Of a DNA stretch of 32,295 nt, positions 22,544 through 30,555 are shown one piece after another; the first letter of the stretch is position 1, and each line of letters opens with the position of its first letter. The position numbers were made by a program, and so were the translations under genes. Source of the DNA: a virus; the IMG/VR virus record IMGVR_UViG_3300035034_000385, positions 1 to 32,295 of that record; one strand, written 5' to 3'. A model generated the notes under the pieces. The model worked only from the letters and a program-made list of their open reading frames with translations. It was not told the origin of the DNA and ran no database searches.

Positions 22544-23283
22544 TGGCTATTCCATCAACTAGAGAAGACCTAAAACAATATTGTCTTAGGAAGTTGGGTA
22601 AACCTGTTATCAGAATTAATGCTGCTGATGGGCAACTTGAAGACCGCATTGATGAAGCATTCCAGAAGTGGCAGGAACAACACTATGACGCAACACAGGA
22701 AACATGGATAGCCTACGCACTAACTCAATTGGACATTGATAACGGGTATCTGACGATGCCTAATGACATTCTTATTGTTGCTGAAACGATTAATCTAAGT
22801 GAAACCCTTGCTGGTTCTGGTATGTTCAGTTATCAGTATCAAGTTGCTTTACAGAATATTTCTCCATTTCAGTCTTTAGATTCACTGAATTATTACATGA
22901 GTATGGTCAATATCCAGTCCATTAATGATCTTGTGAATGCAGCCCCTAGATTGCAACATACAAGACATATGAATAGGGTTGAACTTTTCAATGACCTCGA
23001 TAACTATGCGGTTGGTACTATTATTGCATTCAGGGTGTTTAAACTTATAGACCCTAATGATTATACATCCGTTTTTAATGACTACTGGTTAAAGAAGTAT
23101 GTAACTGTTCTGTTCAAAGAACAGTGGGGTAGCAACATGAAAAAACATGGCGAGGTACAATTGCTAGGTGGTGTTAGTGTTAACGGACAACAGATTTACG
23201 ATGAAGCCCTGACAGAGAAACAACAGTTAGAGGAAGAATTAGAATCTCGTTATTCGCTCCCAATTGATTTTTTCATGGGCTAA
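22543..23283 (+). CDS. 13: neck protein gp13
   Basis: The 246-residue product (T4 gp13 is 309 aa) begins MAIPSTREDLKQYCLRKLGK and then PVIRINAADGQLEDRIDEAF, matching the start of T4 gp13. It forms the ring that joins the portal vertex to the tail. The frame is open from 22528, but the start at 22543 is preferred: it forms the TAATG overlap with the previous stop, places STREDLKQYCLRKLG at the N-terminus as in homologues, and has GGGTGATC upstream. The C-terminal half is helical and ends with EKQQLEEELESRYSLP. gp14 follows after one intervening gene. Confidence 0.87.
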   Translation: MAIPSTREDLKQYCLRKLGKPVIRINAADGQLEDRIDEAFQKWQEQHYDATQETWIAYALTQLDIDNGYLTMPNDILIVAETINLSETLAGSGMFSYQYQVALQNISPFQSLDSLNYYMSMVNIQSINDLVNAAPRLQHTRHMNRVELFNDLDNYAVGTIIAFRVFKLIDPNDYTSVFNDYWLKKYVTVLFKEQWGSNMKKHGEVQLLGGVSVNGQQIYDEALTEKQQLEEELESRYSLPIDFFMG

Positions 23284-23292
23284 AAAGTAGCT

Positions 23293-23300
23293 CATAAATA
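23293..23300 (+). promoter_or_regulatory. late-promoter-like CATAAATA before the membrane protein gene
   Basis: One mismatch to the late consensus. Predicted +1 near 23306, 11 bases before ATG 23317. Confidence 0.45.
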
Positions 23301-23316
23301 TGGAAAAGTATCAAGA

Positions 23317-23604
23317 ATGACAAAGCATGAAGAACTATCAGAACATGAGTTAGCAGAGAAAGAACGTAAACAAAATAGAGAAATGGATTTTAAAAAACGT
23401 AGATTTAGAAGAAATTCAGCTATTACGTCCTTTGTATTCCTTATATTCATCTGTTTATTTTATATGATTGGGGGTACATTCTACATGGACACAGAACAAG
23501 CAAAATCTGTTTCTGAGTTTAATGGAATTATCATTACTCAATGTGCTGTATTTGCATCTATTATACTTGGTCATCTCGGCTTTGATTATCTTACAAAACA
23601 ATAA
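23317..23604 (+). CDS. small two-helix membrane protein, 95 aa
   Basis: The first 33 residues are highly charged (KHEELSEHELAEKERKQNRE) and cytoplasmic by the positive-inside rule. Two hydrophobic helices follow, residues about 36-57 (TSFVFLIFICLFYMIGGTFYM) and 69-91 (NGIIITQCAVFASIILGHLG). The size and two-helix layout fit a holin-like or other small phage membrane protein, but neither activity nor family is shown. The gene lies between two neck genes and has its own late-promoter-like box. A strong terminator comes 28 bases after its stop, so it may be a discrete unit. The ribosome binding site is weak. Confidence 0.6.
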   Translation: MTKHEELSEHELAEKERKQNREMDFKKRRFRRNSAITSFVFLIFICLFYMIGGTFYMDTEQAKSVSEFNGIIITQCAVFASIILGHLGFDYLTKQ

Positions 23605-23632
23605 TAATAGTCAAACAATAATAATAAATCTT

Positions 23633-23662
23633 AGGCCGCTAATATGCGGCCTTTTTATTTTT
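23633..23662 (+). terminator. intrinsic terminator between gp13 block and gp14
   Basis: AGGCCGC (23633-23639) pairs with GCGGCCT (23646-23652) around TAATAT, followed by TTTTATTTTTT. Strong G+C stem and T-run. The next late promoter starts one base after it. Confidence 0.92.
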
Positions 23663-23670
23663 TATAAATA
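23663..23670 (+). promoter_or_regulatory. T4-type late promoter TATAAATA before gp14
   Basis: Perfect late -10 element directly behind the terminator. Predicted +1 near 23676, about 26 bases ahead of the gp14 ATG at 23702. It restarts transcription for gp14 to gp17. Confidence 0.78.
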
Positions 23671-23701
23671 CTAATAGATTCCACTAATTACGTGCATAAC
23701 C

Positions 23702-24346
23702 ATGACAACAAATTCATACGTTAGTAATTACAATGAAGAAAGCGAACAAGACCTACAGGATGATCTTGTAATTGAAGCTATCCAAATGAAAGGTATTGAT
23801 ATGAATTATCTACCTAGAACTTTGGTGAGCTACGATTCTCTGTTTGGCGAAGACCCGACATCTGCTTTTAACAATAGCTATGTAATAGAAATGTATCCCG
23901 CTAATGTTGACGGTTTTGGTGGGGGTGGTGATATGATCACCAACTTTGGGCTTGAAATAAAAGATACCGCTACTTTAATTGTTAGTAAGACAAGATTTAG
24001 CGAAGAAATGGACTTAAATGATGCCACTATTAACAAGCCTCAAGTCGGTGATCTGATCTATTTACCACTAACCAAGTCATTTCTTTCTATTAAACACGTA
24101 GAAGATGAAAGCCCATTCTATGAATTGGGTAAACAATATGTATGGGAAATTAAAACAGAAACATTCGATTTCTCTTATGAAAACTTCGCCACTGGTGATA
24201 ACACAATTGATGATCTAATCAATAACGATATTCTTAACTTTGATACAGCAACAGACACAGAGGAATATGGTGATAACGAAGACATTCAAACCGAAGCTGA
24301 TACTTTTGTAGATTTTAACGTCAATGATCCGTTTGGAGTGAAATAA
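23702..24346 (+). CDS. 14: neck protein gp14
   Basis: The 214-residue protein (T4 gp14 is 256 aa) contains the family pattern in order: DDLVIEAIQMKGIDMNYLPR, then TLVSYDSLFGEDPTSAF, then SYVIEMYPANVDGFGGGGD, and ATLIVSKTRFSEEM. gp14 forms the lower neck ring with gp13 and interacts with gp15 on the tail. The C-terminus is very acidic (DTATDTEEYGDNEDIQ). It is read from a dedicated late promoter and is followed after one base by gp15. Confidence 0.87.
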   Translation: MTTNSYVSNYNEESEQDLQDDLVIEAIQMKGIDMNYLPRTLVSYDSLFGEDPTSAFNNSYVIEMYPANVDGFGGGGDMITNFGLEIKDTATLIVSKTRFSEEMDLNDATINKPQVGDLIYLPLTKSFLSIKHVEDESPFYELGKQYVWEIKTETFDFSYENFATGDNTIDDLINNDILNFDTATDTEEYGDNEDIQTEADTFVDFNVNDPFGVK

Positions 24347-24347
24347 T

Positions 24348-25049
24348 ATGGCTGCACTAGAACAACACTTTTACCATAATTCTATAAGAACATACACTGC
24401 CGCATTTGGTACTCTCTTTAATAACATATCAATTGTTAGAAAAGATGGTAAGCAGATTAAGATTCCTTTGTCATATTCATCAAGACAGAAATTTGATATT
24501 GCACAAAAGTATGAAAACGATGATGCCCATTACCAGATTAAATTTCCTCGTATCGGGTTTGTTATGACTGGATGGAATCGTGACACTACTAGAATCCAGA
24601 ACAAACATGACTACATGTACCAACAAGGCGTGGATAGAACTATAGTTGGTGGCGTCAACAAACAACTTAATAGGGTTCCCTACATTTTTAACTACGAAGT
24701 TACTGTTGGAACTAAGAACTTGGACGATATGTTTCAGATTATGGAACAAATCGCGGCGTGGTTCAATCCATCATTGAATGTCAATATTACTGAGAATCCA
24801 GATTTAGGCATTGAAACATCATTGAATGTCAAGATGACTGATTCAACTTTGGCTGATGATTATCAAGGTATGATGGAAGATGAAAAGACTCTCATTTCTA
24901 CATTCAATTTTGAAGTAGAGGGGTTTTTGTATATGCCTTCAAGTGATCAGGGAGTTATTAGAACTATCACGCTTAATTACTACGATCTTAATGACCCTGA
25001 CACAATATTAGAAACGGATATCATAGGCGAAGGTGTTATTCAAACATGA
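24348..25049 (+). CDS. 15: tail sheath terminator/stabilizer gp15
   Basis: The 233-residue protein (T4 gp15 is 272 aa) begins MAALEQHFYHNSIRTYTAAF and GTLFNNISIVRKDGKQIKIP, a highly conserved start of the gp15 family, followed by RVPYIFNYEVTVGTKNLDDM in the middle. It forms the hexameric ring on top of the finished tail that contacts the neck. GGAGTG precedes the ATG. It ends in an ATGA overlap with gp16. The identification is secure. Confidence 0.92.
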   Translation: MAALEQHFYHNSIRTYTAAFGTLFNNISIVRKDGKQIKIPLSYSSRQKFDIAQKYENDDAHYQIKFPRIGFVMTGWNRDTTRIQNKHDYMYQQGVDRTIVGGVNKQLNRVPYIFNYEVTVGTKNLDDMFQIMEQIAAWFNPSLNVNITENPDLGIETSLNVKMTDSTLADDYQGMMEDEKTLISTFNFEVEGFLYMPSSDQGVIRTITLNYYDLNDPDTILETDIIGEGVIQT

Positions 25050-25537
25050 GCAAAAGAGATAAAATAAATAGAGATATAGAAGCCTTTATCGGTATCGAGT
25101 ATGACGTAAATTCTGAGCTAGATACGCTCAACGATGAGGGAGAATCCTCGCGTGAAAGCTTTGATCTTGTTGAATACACACCTGTAGAGTCTAAAGTCCC
25201 CGCAGAACAGCGTGACAGCGACGTATACGATGATTACAACTATACCAGAACCGTGCTTAGGGGTCTGATAGAACGTGGTACAAGCGCTTTAGAAGGCTCT
25301 CTCATGCTTGCTAAAGAATCTGAGCATCCAAGGGCTTTTGAGGTATCCAGCACTCTTATGAAGAATATCTCAGATATGAGTAAAGACCTTATGGCTCTAC
25401 ACAAACACTTAGATGAAGAAACTGGTTCTACTGGTAAAGTTGCAAAGACTGTACATAACACTCAAAACAATTACTACAATGACGAGAAACAACCAAAGGG
25501 CGTCGATGATCTGCTTGATGATTGTGATGACGACTAA
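25046..25537 (+). CDS. 16: small terminase subunit gp16
   Basis: The 163-residue protein has the length of T4 gp16 (164 aa). An acidic N-terminus is followed by the conserved helical core DVYDDYNYTRTVLRGLIERG and SEHPRAFEVSSTLMKNISDM, then SKDLMALHKHLDEE, which matches the T4 pattern with DDYGVVRRN and DSPRHMEVFATLM. The oligomeric ring recognises phage DNA and stimulates the gp17 ATPase. The C-terminus is Asp-rich. It overlaps gp15 and ends two bases before gp17. Confidence 0.9.
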   Translation: MSKRDKINRDIEAFIGIEYDVNSELDTLNDEGESSRESFDLVEYTPVESKVPAEQRDSDVYDDYNYTRTVLRGLIERGTSALEGSLMLAKESEHPRAFEVSSTLMKNISDMSKDLMALHKHLDEETGSTGKVAKTVHNTQNNYYNDEKQPKGVDDLLDDCDDD

Positions 25538-25539
25538 TT

Positions 25540-28278
25540 ATGCAAATTCATCCATTTAATATAAGAGAGTTTGTAAAAGACAATAGAACTCTAGTCAAGA
25601 AATACATTAAAAAGAATACCTATGGAATTCGAATTGATGATATTGAGCTTGGCAATGCATACTATTATCAAAAAAATGAACAAATTCTGAATAAGAAAGA
25701 AAAACCAGAATATTCATTAATGCAGAAGCTTGAATATATTAAGTGTATGAAAGATTGTTCGTACTTCACTCAGAAGTATATTAAGATTATTTCTATTGAT
25801 GATGGTGTAATTCCCTTCAACCTATACGATTATCAGGAAGAACTATTAGATAAGTATCAGAACAACCGATTTATTATCACTCTACAAGCCCGGCAAACAG
25901 GTAAGATGATTGATCTTGATACACCAATCATGACACCAAACGGATTTGTTAAAAATGGTGATCTTAAAGTTGGTGATACAATTTATGGTAGAAATGGAAA
26001 GAAGACTGATGTTACGTTTATAAGTGAACAACGTAATGATATGAATCAATATGAACTTATATTTGATAATGGACAAAAAATAAAGGCGTGTGGTGAGCAT
26101 CTATGGGCGTTTAAATCATCAAACAAAAATAAATCAGAATATGTTCGTAATACAGAATACATGATTTCTGAGTTTGAAAATGTTAGAAAATATAAAACTC
26201 CCGGTAGCTTGTGGATTGATATTACAAAACCTTTGGAATTTGAAGCAAAAGAAGTTCCTATTGATCCATACACACTAGGTTTGTGGCTTGGTGATGGTGA
26301 TAATCAAGGCGGTTCTATCACTGGTCATATTGATGATTTTAACTTTTATAATTCGATATTACCAATTACGAAGGGTAAGTTTTCTCTGGATAAAAGAACT
26401 GAATCCACGGGTAAATTTAGAATTGATGGATTACATAAAAATCTCAGATTAGAAAACCTAACAAATAACAAACACATTCCTGATAACTATATCTATAATG
26501 ATATAGAAACACGAATTAATCTCATTCGTGGATTAATGGACTCCGATGGGTATTGTGCTAAAAATGGATCATGCGAATTTTACCAAAAATCAAAATCTCT
26601 TATTGATCAAGTCAGGTTAGTATTATCTACATTGGGTATAAAAACCACAATCAGAGAAAAATATGTCAAGGGGTATAATGATCCATATTATACTTTGGTG
26701 TTTTGTGTACCTGTTGATAAATTTGAACTATTCAAATTACCAAGAAAACTTGAAAGACAGCATAATTGTAAGTCTCATCCAAAAAATGAAAGAATTTATC
26801 TATCATCATACAAGAAATTAGATGATGATAAAAAGGTTTATATGCAGTGTTTAACTGTTTCTGATGAAGATCATATGTTTTTGTGTGGCGAAACACTGTT
26901 ACCAACACACAATACGCAGACAACCGCTGCTTATATACTTTGGTTCAACACATTCAATGATTCAAAAGACTCTGCTATTTTAGCTAACAGATTAGCACAA
27001 GCACAAGAAATCATGGAACGTGTGCAGATGTCTTATGAAAATCTACCCAATTTTTTGAAGTGTGGTGTATCTGAGTATAACAAGCGTTCAATGAAGTTCG
27101 CCAACTACTCAAAGATATTCTGTGCTACATCCACATCATCTTCTATACGTGGTAAATCTATTTCACTGTTATATATAGATGAGTGTGCCTTCCTACGTAA
27201 TGATATGGCTTTTTATGAATCCACTTACCCTGTAATTACATCTGGTAAGAATTCACAAGTTATCGTGTCATCTACTCCAAACGGGGCGCGTGGGTTGTTT
27301 TACAAGCTGTATACCGAATCCAGAGAAAACATTAACAAATACGTTAACCATAAAGTTACTTGGGATATGGTGCCGGGGCGTGATCTGGAATGGAAACAGG
27401 AACAGATTGCAAATACTTCGCAGGAACAGTTTGATCAGGAACATGAGGTTCAATTTAGAGGGTCAATCAACTCTCTTATATCAGGTAATGTTCTGATGAA
27501 CTTGGTTGAACGTTCACCAGAAGAAATAAAGAACGATGTAAAGATTTATTTTGAGCCGGAAGCTGGTCGTGTATATGCAATGATGGTTGATGTGAGTCGT
27601 GGCCTTGGTCAAGATTATAGTGCATTCGTTGTGTTTGATGTAACAGAAATGCCTTATAGAGTTGTTGCTACATATAGGAATAACAAAATATCCCCATTGT
27701 TATACCCATCTATTATATACTCAACTGCGACATACTACAATGAAGCAATGGTATTAGTTGAGATAAATGATATAGGTGAACAGGTTTCATCTATTTTGTT
27801 TGATGAATATGAATATGAAGAATTATTGATGACTAAATCAATCAAAGGCAGACAAACTATGTGGTTTGGTGCTGATTGTAAGCAGGGTGTGCGAACTACA
27901 ACACCTGTTAAGTCTGTTGGATGTTCGAACATTAAGTCTCTTATTGAGAATGAAAGAATTGAGCTTAACGATAAAACGATCATTGATGAGTTTGGTACGT
28001 TTGTCCCTAAAGGGAAAACCTATAAAGCCGATTCTGGTGCTAATGATGATATGGTTATGTGTTGCGTATTGTTTGGATGGGCAACAACTCAACAATACTT
28101 TAAAGATATGACCAATATAAACACTAGAGAAGACCTAATTAAACAAAGGGAAGATAATGAAGATTTGATGCCCTTTGGATTTATAGATAGTGATGATGAG
28201 GAAATAGAAAAACCAACTAATCCTTGGGGAATTGCAGAAGGGAAAGTTACAAGCGATTCTTTCTTTGATGGGTTTTGA
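25540..28278 (+). CDS. 17: large terminase subunit gp17 interrupted by an intein
   Basis: The 912-residue precursor consists of a 576-residue terminase (T4 gp17 is 610 aa) and a 336-residue intein. The ATPase domain has Walker A split as ARQTGK (ending at K122) and TQTT (from T459), Walker B LLYIDECAF (D547, E548) and the coupling motif SSTPNG. The nuclease domain has MVDVSRGLGQDYSAF, VEINDIGEQV and NDDMVM, matching the T4 triad D401, E458, D542. gp17 pumps DNA into the prohead through gp20 and cuts the concatemer. The unspliced protein lacks a working P-loop, so packaging depends on splicing. Reading frames are intact throughout. Confidence 0.95.
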   Translation: MQIHPFNIREFVKDNRTLVKKYIKKNTYGIRIDDIELGNAYYYQKNEQILNKKEKPEYSLMQKLEYIKCMKDCSYFTQKYIKIISIDDGVIPFNLYDYQEELLDKYQNNRFIITLQARQTGKMIDLDTPIMTPNGFVKNGDLKVGDTIYGRNGKKTDVTFISEQRNDMNQYELIFDNGQKIKACGEHLWAFKSSNKNKSEYVRNTEYMISEFENVRKYKTPGSLWIDITKPLEFEAKEVPIDPYTLGLWLGDGDNQGGSITGHIDDFNFYNSILPITKGKFSLDKRTESTGKFRIDGLHKNLRLENLTNNKHIPDNYIYNDIETRINLIRGLMDSDGYCAKNGSCEFYQKSKSLIDQVRLVLSTLGIKTTIREKYVKGYNDPYYTLVFCVPVDKFELFKLPRKLERQHNCKSHPKNERIYLSSYKKLDDDKKVYMQCLTVSDEDHMFLCGETLLPTHNTQTTAAYILWFNTFNDSKDSAILANRLAQAQEIMERVQMSYENLPNFLKCGVSEYNKRSMKFANYSKIFCATSTSSSIRGKSISLLYIDECAFLRNDMAFYESTYPVITSGKNSQVIVSSTPNGARGLFYKLYTESRENINKYVNHKVTWDMVPGRDLEWKQEQIANTSQEQFDQEHEVQFRGSINSLISGNVLMNLVERSPEEIKNDVKIYFEPEAGRVYAMMVDVSRGLGQDYSAFVVFDVTEMPYRVVATYRNNKISPLLYPSIIYSTATYYNEAMVLVEINDIGEQVSSILFDEYEYEELLMTKSIKGRQTMWFGADCKQGVRTTTPVKSVGCSNIKSLIENERIELNDKTIIDEFGTFVPKGKTYKADSGANDDMVMCCVLFGWATTQQYFKDMTNINTREDLIKQREDNEDLMPFGFIDSDDEEIEKPTNPWGIAEGKVTSDSFFDGF
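25906..26913 (+). mobile_element. intein with LAGLIDADG endonuclease, class 3-like
   Basis: Residues 123-458 of the gp17 precursor. It opens MIDLDTPIMTPNGFVKNGDL, a block A pattern but with Met instead of Cys/Ser, and ends LLPTHN before Thr+1. Block B ends GEHLW (W67 of the intein). Block F reads MQCLTVSDEDHMF, with Cys (C315) at the usual Asp position. Block G has Thr (T334) before His-Asn (N336). W, C and T at these places are the class 3 intein signature, in which the block F Cys is the first nucleophile. Two LAGLIDADG motifs, LGLWLGDGD (124-132) and LIRGLMDSDG (206-215), keep their acidic residues. Boundaries follow from homology of the flanks to Walker A. Confidence 0.92.
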
Positions 28279-28285
28279 ATGTTCG

Positions 28286-28297
28286 AATAAATAAATA
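28286..28297 (+). promoter_or_regulatory. two overlapping late-promoter-like AATAAATA boxes before gp18
   Basis: AATAAATA occurs at 28286-28293 and 28290-28297. Predicted starts near 28299 and 28303 leave about 34-38 bases with TGAGGT before the gp18 ATG. A doubled element would suit the high demand for sheath protein. Confidence 0.5.
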
Positions 28298-28336
28298 GAA
28301 TAAAATCACTGAATTCACAAAAATGAGGTTAGTAAT

Positions 28337-29950
28337 ATGGATTCTCCTAGTGTAATTACCAGAGAAAAGGATTTGTCATTTTCTATTCAAAGTATAACGT
28401 CAAATGCTACTGGTTATGTCGGGCTTTTTAATTGGGGTCCGGTAAATAAAATATCCACCATCACAACTGGTGAGGGTGAGTTAGTACAACGTTTTGGGGA
28501 GCCTGATAGTCAGACAGCCCTATATTTTCATTCAGCCGCAAACTACATGCTATACAGCGTACCGTTGCGTATTGTGCGTATTGTTGGTGATCTTGCTTTA
28601 AACGCTATCGCTGCTGATGCTGATACCGCTGGTCAAAGTTCAATTCTTGTAGAAAATGAAGAAATGTTTGATGCACTTACTGATGCAACATTCACAATTC
28701 AGGCTCCATCATTCATTGGTCGCTATGCAGGTACTCTAGTTAACTCATTGCGTATCGTTGCTGCTGACTCTACTGGATTTTCTGGATGGGAATTTGAGGA
28801 AGAATTTGATTATGCCCCAACAGGCGATCAATTCAACATGATTGTTATTGATGCTTCTGGTTTAATCACTGGTGTTGTCGGTAGTGTTGTCGAGAAATAT
28901 GAACTTCTTACAAAAATCCAAGGCGATAAAAAAGTTGATGGTACTACGGCTTTTGTTTACGAAGCCCTGAAAAACCAATCAAATTATGTTTATTGCTACG
29001 ATGCAGACCAGATTGTTTTTACCACTGGTGTATATGATACAACTCTAGTTGGTGGTTTTGATGATAATGATGCAGCTAACGCAGATTTTGCAACAGGTTT
29101 TGATCTGTTCGACAATTCTGACACTGTAGATATCATTCGTCTGTTTACCGCTGGTTCTGATATCACTGGTCAAATCCGCGCAATTGATGTATGTGAAAGT
29201 CGTGGTGATGCTGTAGCGTTTGTAAGTCCTGAACTTGGTGATGTGTACAACAACTTAACCGTGATTGCAGATTTGAATGAATTTTTCAATGTCACGCTTA
29301 ATAAAAATACATCCTATGGATTCGCTACTGATAACTGGAAGCTTGTAAATGACAAATATAACGATAAGTCTATTTGGATTCCCTGTGATTCTGATGCCGC
29401 TGGCCTACATTCGCGTGTATTCGTTACCGCAGAGCCTTGGTTCTCGCCCGCTGGTTTGAATCGTGGACAGCTTAAAAACGTTATCAAGTTGGCATATAGC
29501 CCCAATAAAGCACAAAGAGATGGATTGTACAAGTCTTCAATCAACTCTATTGTAGCGTTTCCGGGTGAAGGCACTGTTCTATGGGGTGACAAGACTCTAT
29601 TGAAAGCACCTTCCGCGTTCAACAGAATCAACGTGCGTACATTGTTCATTGTTATTAAACGTGCTATTAGCCGTGCTGCTCGTTATCAGCTTTTTGAGCT
29701 TAACGATAATATCACACGTTCGCTGTTTAGAAATGCCACTGATCAATATCTTGAGAATGTTCAAGGTCGCCGTGGTATTTACGATAAGCGCGTTGTTTGT
29801 GATGAAACAAATAACACGCCACAGGTTATTGACTCTAACGAATTCGTTGGTGATATTTTCGTCAAACCTGCAAAAAGTATCAACGTGATTCGACTAAATT
29901 TTGTGGCCGTAGGCACAGGACTAGACTTCGATGAAATCGAAAACGCATAA
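28337..29950 (+). CDS. 18: contractile tail sheath protein gp18
   Basis: The 537-residue protein (T4 gp18 is 659 aa, so shorter by about 120) begins SPSVITREKDLSFSIQSITS and has GYVGLFNWGPVNKISTITTG and RFGEPDSQTALYFHSAANYM, matching the N-terminal domain of T4 sheath. The C-terminal part with WIPCDSDAAGLHSRV, NRINVRTLFIVIKRAISRAA and FVGDIFVKPAKSINVIRLNF is the conserved sheath core that packs on the tube. Size difference probably reflects missing outer protrusion domains. GAGGT lies 8 bases before the ATG. gp19 follows 14 bases later on the same transcript. Confidence 0.93.
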   Translation: MDSPSVITREKDLSFSIQSITSNATGYVGLFNWGPVNKISTITTGEGELVQRFGEPDSQTALYFHSAANYMLYSVPLRIVRIVGDLALNAIAADADTAGQSSILVENEEMFDALTDATFTIQAPSFIGRYAGTLVNSLRIVAADSTGFSGWEFEEEFDYAPTGDQFNMIVIDASGLITGVVGSVVEKYELLTKIQGDKKVDGTTAFVYEALKNQSNYVYCYDADQIVFTTGVYDTTLVGGFDDNDAANADFATGFDLFDNSDTVDIIRLFTAGSDITGQIRAIDVCESRGDAVAFVSPELGDVYNNLTVIADLNEFFNVTLNKNTSYGFATDNWKLVNDKYNDKSIWIPCDSDAAGLHSRVFVTAEPWFSPAGLNRGQLKNVIKLAYSPNKAQRDGLYKSSINSIVAFPGEGTVLWGDKTLLKAPSAFNRINVRTLFIVIKRAISRAARYQLFELNDNITRSLFRNATDQYLENVQGRRGIYDKRVVCDETNNTPQVIDSNEFVGDIFVKPAKSINVIRLNFVAVGTGLDFDEIENA

Positions 29951-29964
29951 TAAGAGGATATAAA

Positions 29965-30489
29965 ATGAGCATTAGTCAATTTAAAGCTAATCTTTCTGGT
30001 GGTGGCGCACGAAGCAACCGCTTTGAAGTCCTAGTTGAATTTCCCGCTTTTGCGGGGGGTTCTGAGGAAATTAGAAAAACACCATTTTTGGTTAGTTCAA
30101 CATCACTACCGGGATCAACCCTTGGTATTATTGAACGTCCTTTCCGTGGTCGTACATTGAAACTTGCGGGTGATCGTACATTTGAAGAATGGACAGCAAC
30201 GTTTGTTAATGATACAGACTTTGCATTACGTGACGCCTTCGAATTCTGGCACAACGGCATTAATGGATACAATTCAAATACTGGTATTACTGATCCAGAT
30301 GAATACTTTGCAACTGTAACAGTATATCAACTGGATTCACGCGATAACCGTATCAAAGAATATGTTCTTCGTATGGCGTGGCCTTCTGTTATTTCTCCAA
30401 TCGAACTTGGTCAAGATACCAATGACGCCATTGAAGAATTTGAGGTTAGTTTCCAATTTTCTGATATGAATTCAAACACAACTAGCTAA
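29965..30489 (+). CDS. 19: tail tube protein gp19
   Basis: The 174-residue protein is close to T4 gp19 (163 aa). SISQFKANLSGGGARSNRFE and FLVSSTSLPGSTLG, then EEWTATFVNDTDFALRDAFE and FWHNGINGYNS, follow the tube-protein pattern of N-terminal strand, beta-barrel and long loop. Hexameric rings stack into the inner tube within the gp18 sheath. AAGAGGAT precedes the ATG. An intrinsic terminator 20 bases after the stop ends the sheath-tube transcript. Confidence 0.93.
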   Translation: MSISQFKANLSGGGARSNRFEVLVEFPAFAGGSEEIRKTPFLVSSTSLPGSTLGIIERPFRGRTLKLAGDRTFEEWTATFVNDTDFALRDAFEFWHNGINGYNSNTGITDPDEYFATVTVYQLDSRDNRIKEYVLRMAWPSVISPIELGQDTNDAIEEFEVSFQFSDMNSNTTS

Positions 30490-30500
30490 TTATACCAATG

Positions 30501-30508
30501 ACTAAATA
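30501..30508 (+). promoter_or_regulatory. late-promoter-like ACTAAATA before gp20
   Basis: Same variant as at 16782. Its predicted +1 near 30514 lies inside the left arm of the gp19 terminator hairpin, so the new transcript would lack the full stem and escape termination. Confidence 0.4.
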
Positions 30509-30543
30509 GATCAGGGAGCTTTTATTATTCCCTGATCATTTTA
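30509..30543 (+). terminator. intrinsic terminator after gp19
   Basis: GATCAGGGA (30509-30517) pairs perfectly with TCCCTGATC (30529-30537) around an 11-base loop, followed by ATTTT. The tail is moderately T-rich, so efficiency is uncertain. Confidence 0.7.
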
Positions 30544-30555
30544 AAATAAAGGTCT

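Noticed and set aside
25882-26273. Minus-strand open frames across the intein
   Set aside because: They are reverse-strand shadows of an intact intein reading frame with conserved splicing and endonuclease motifs.
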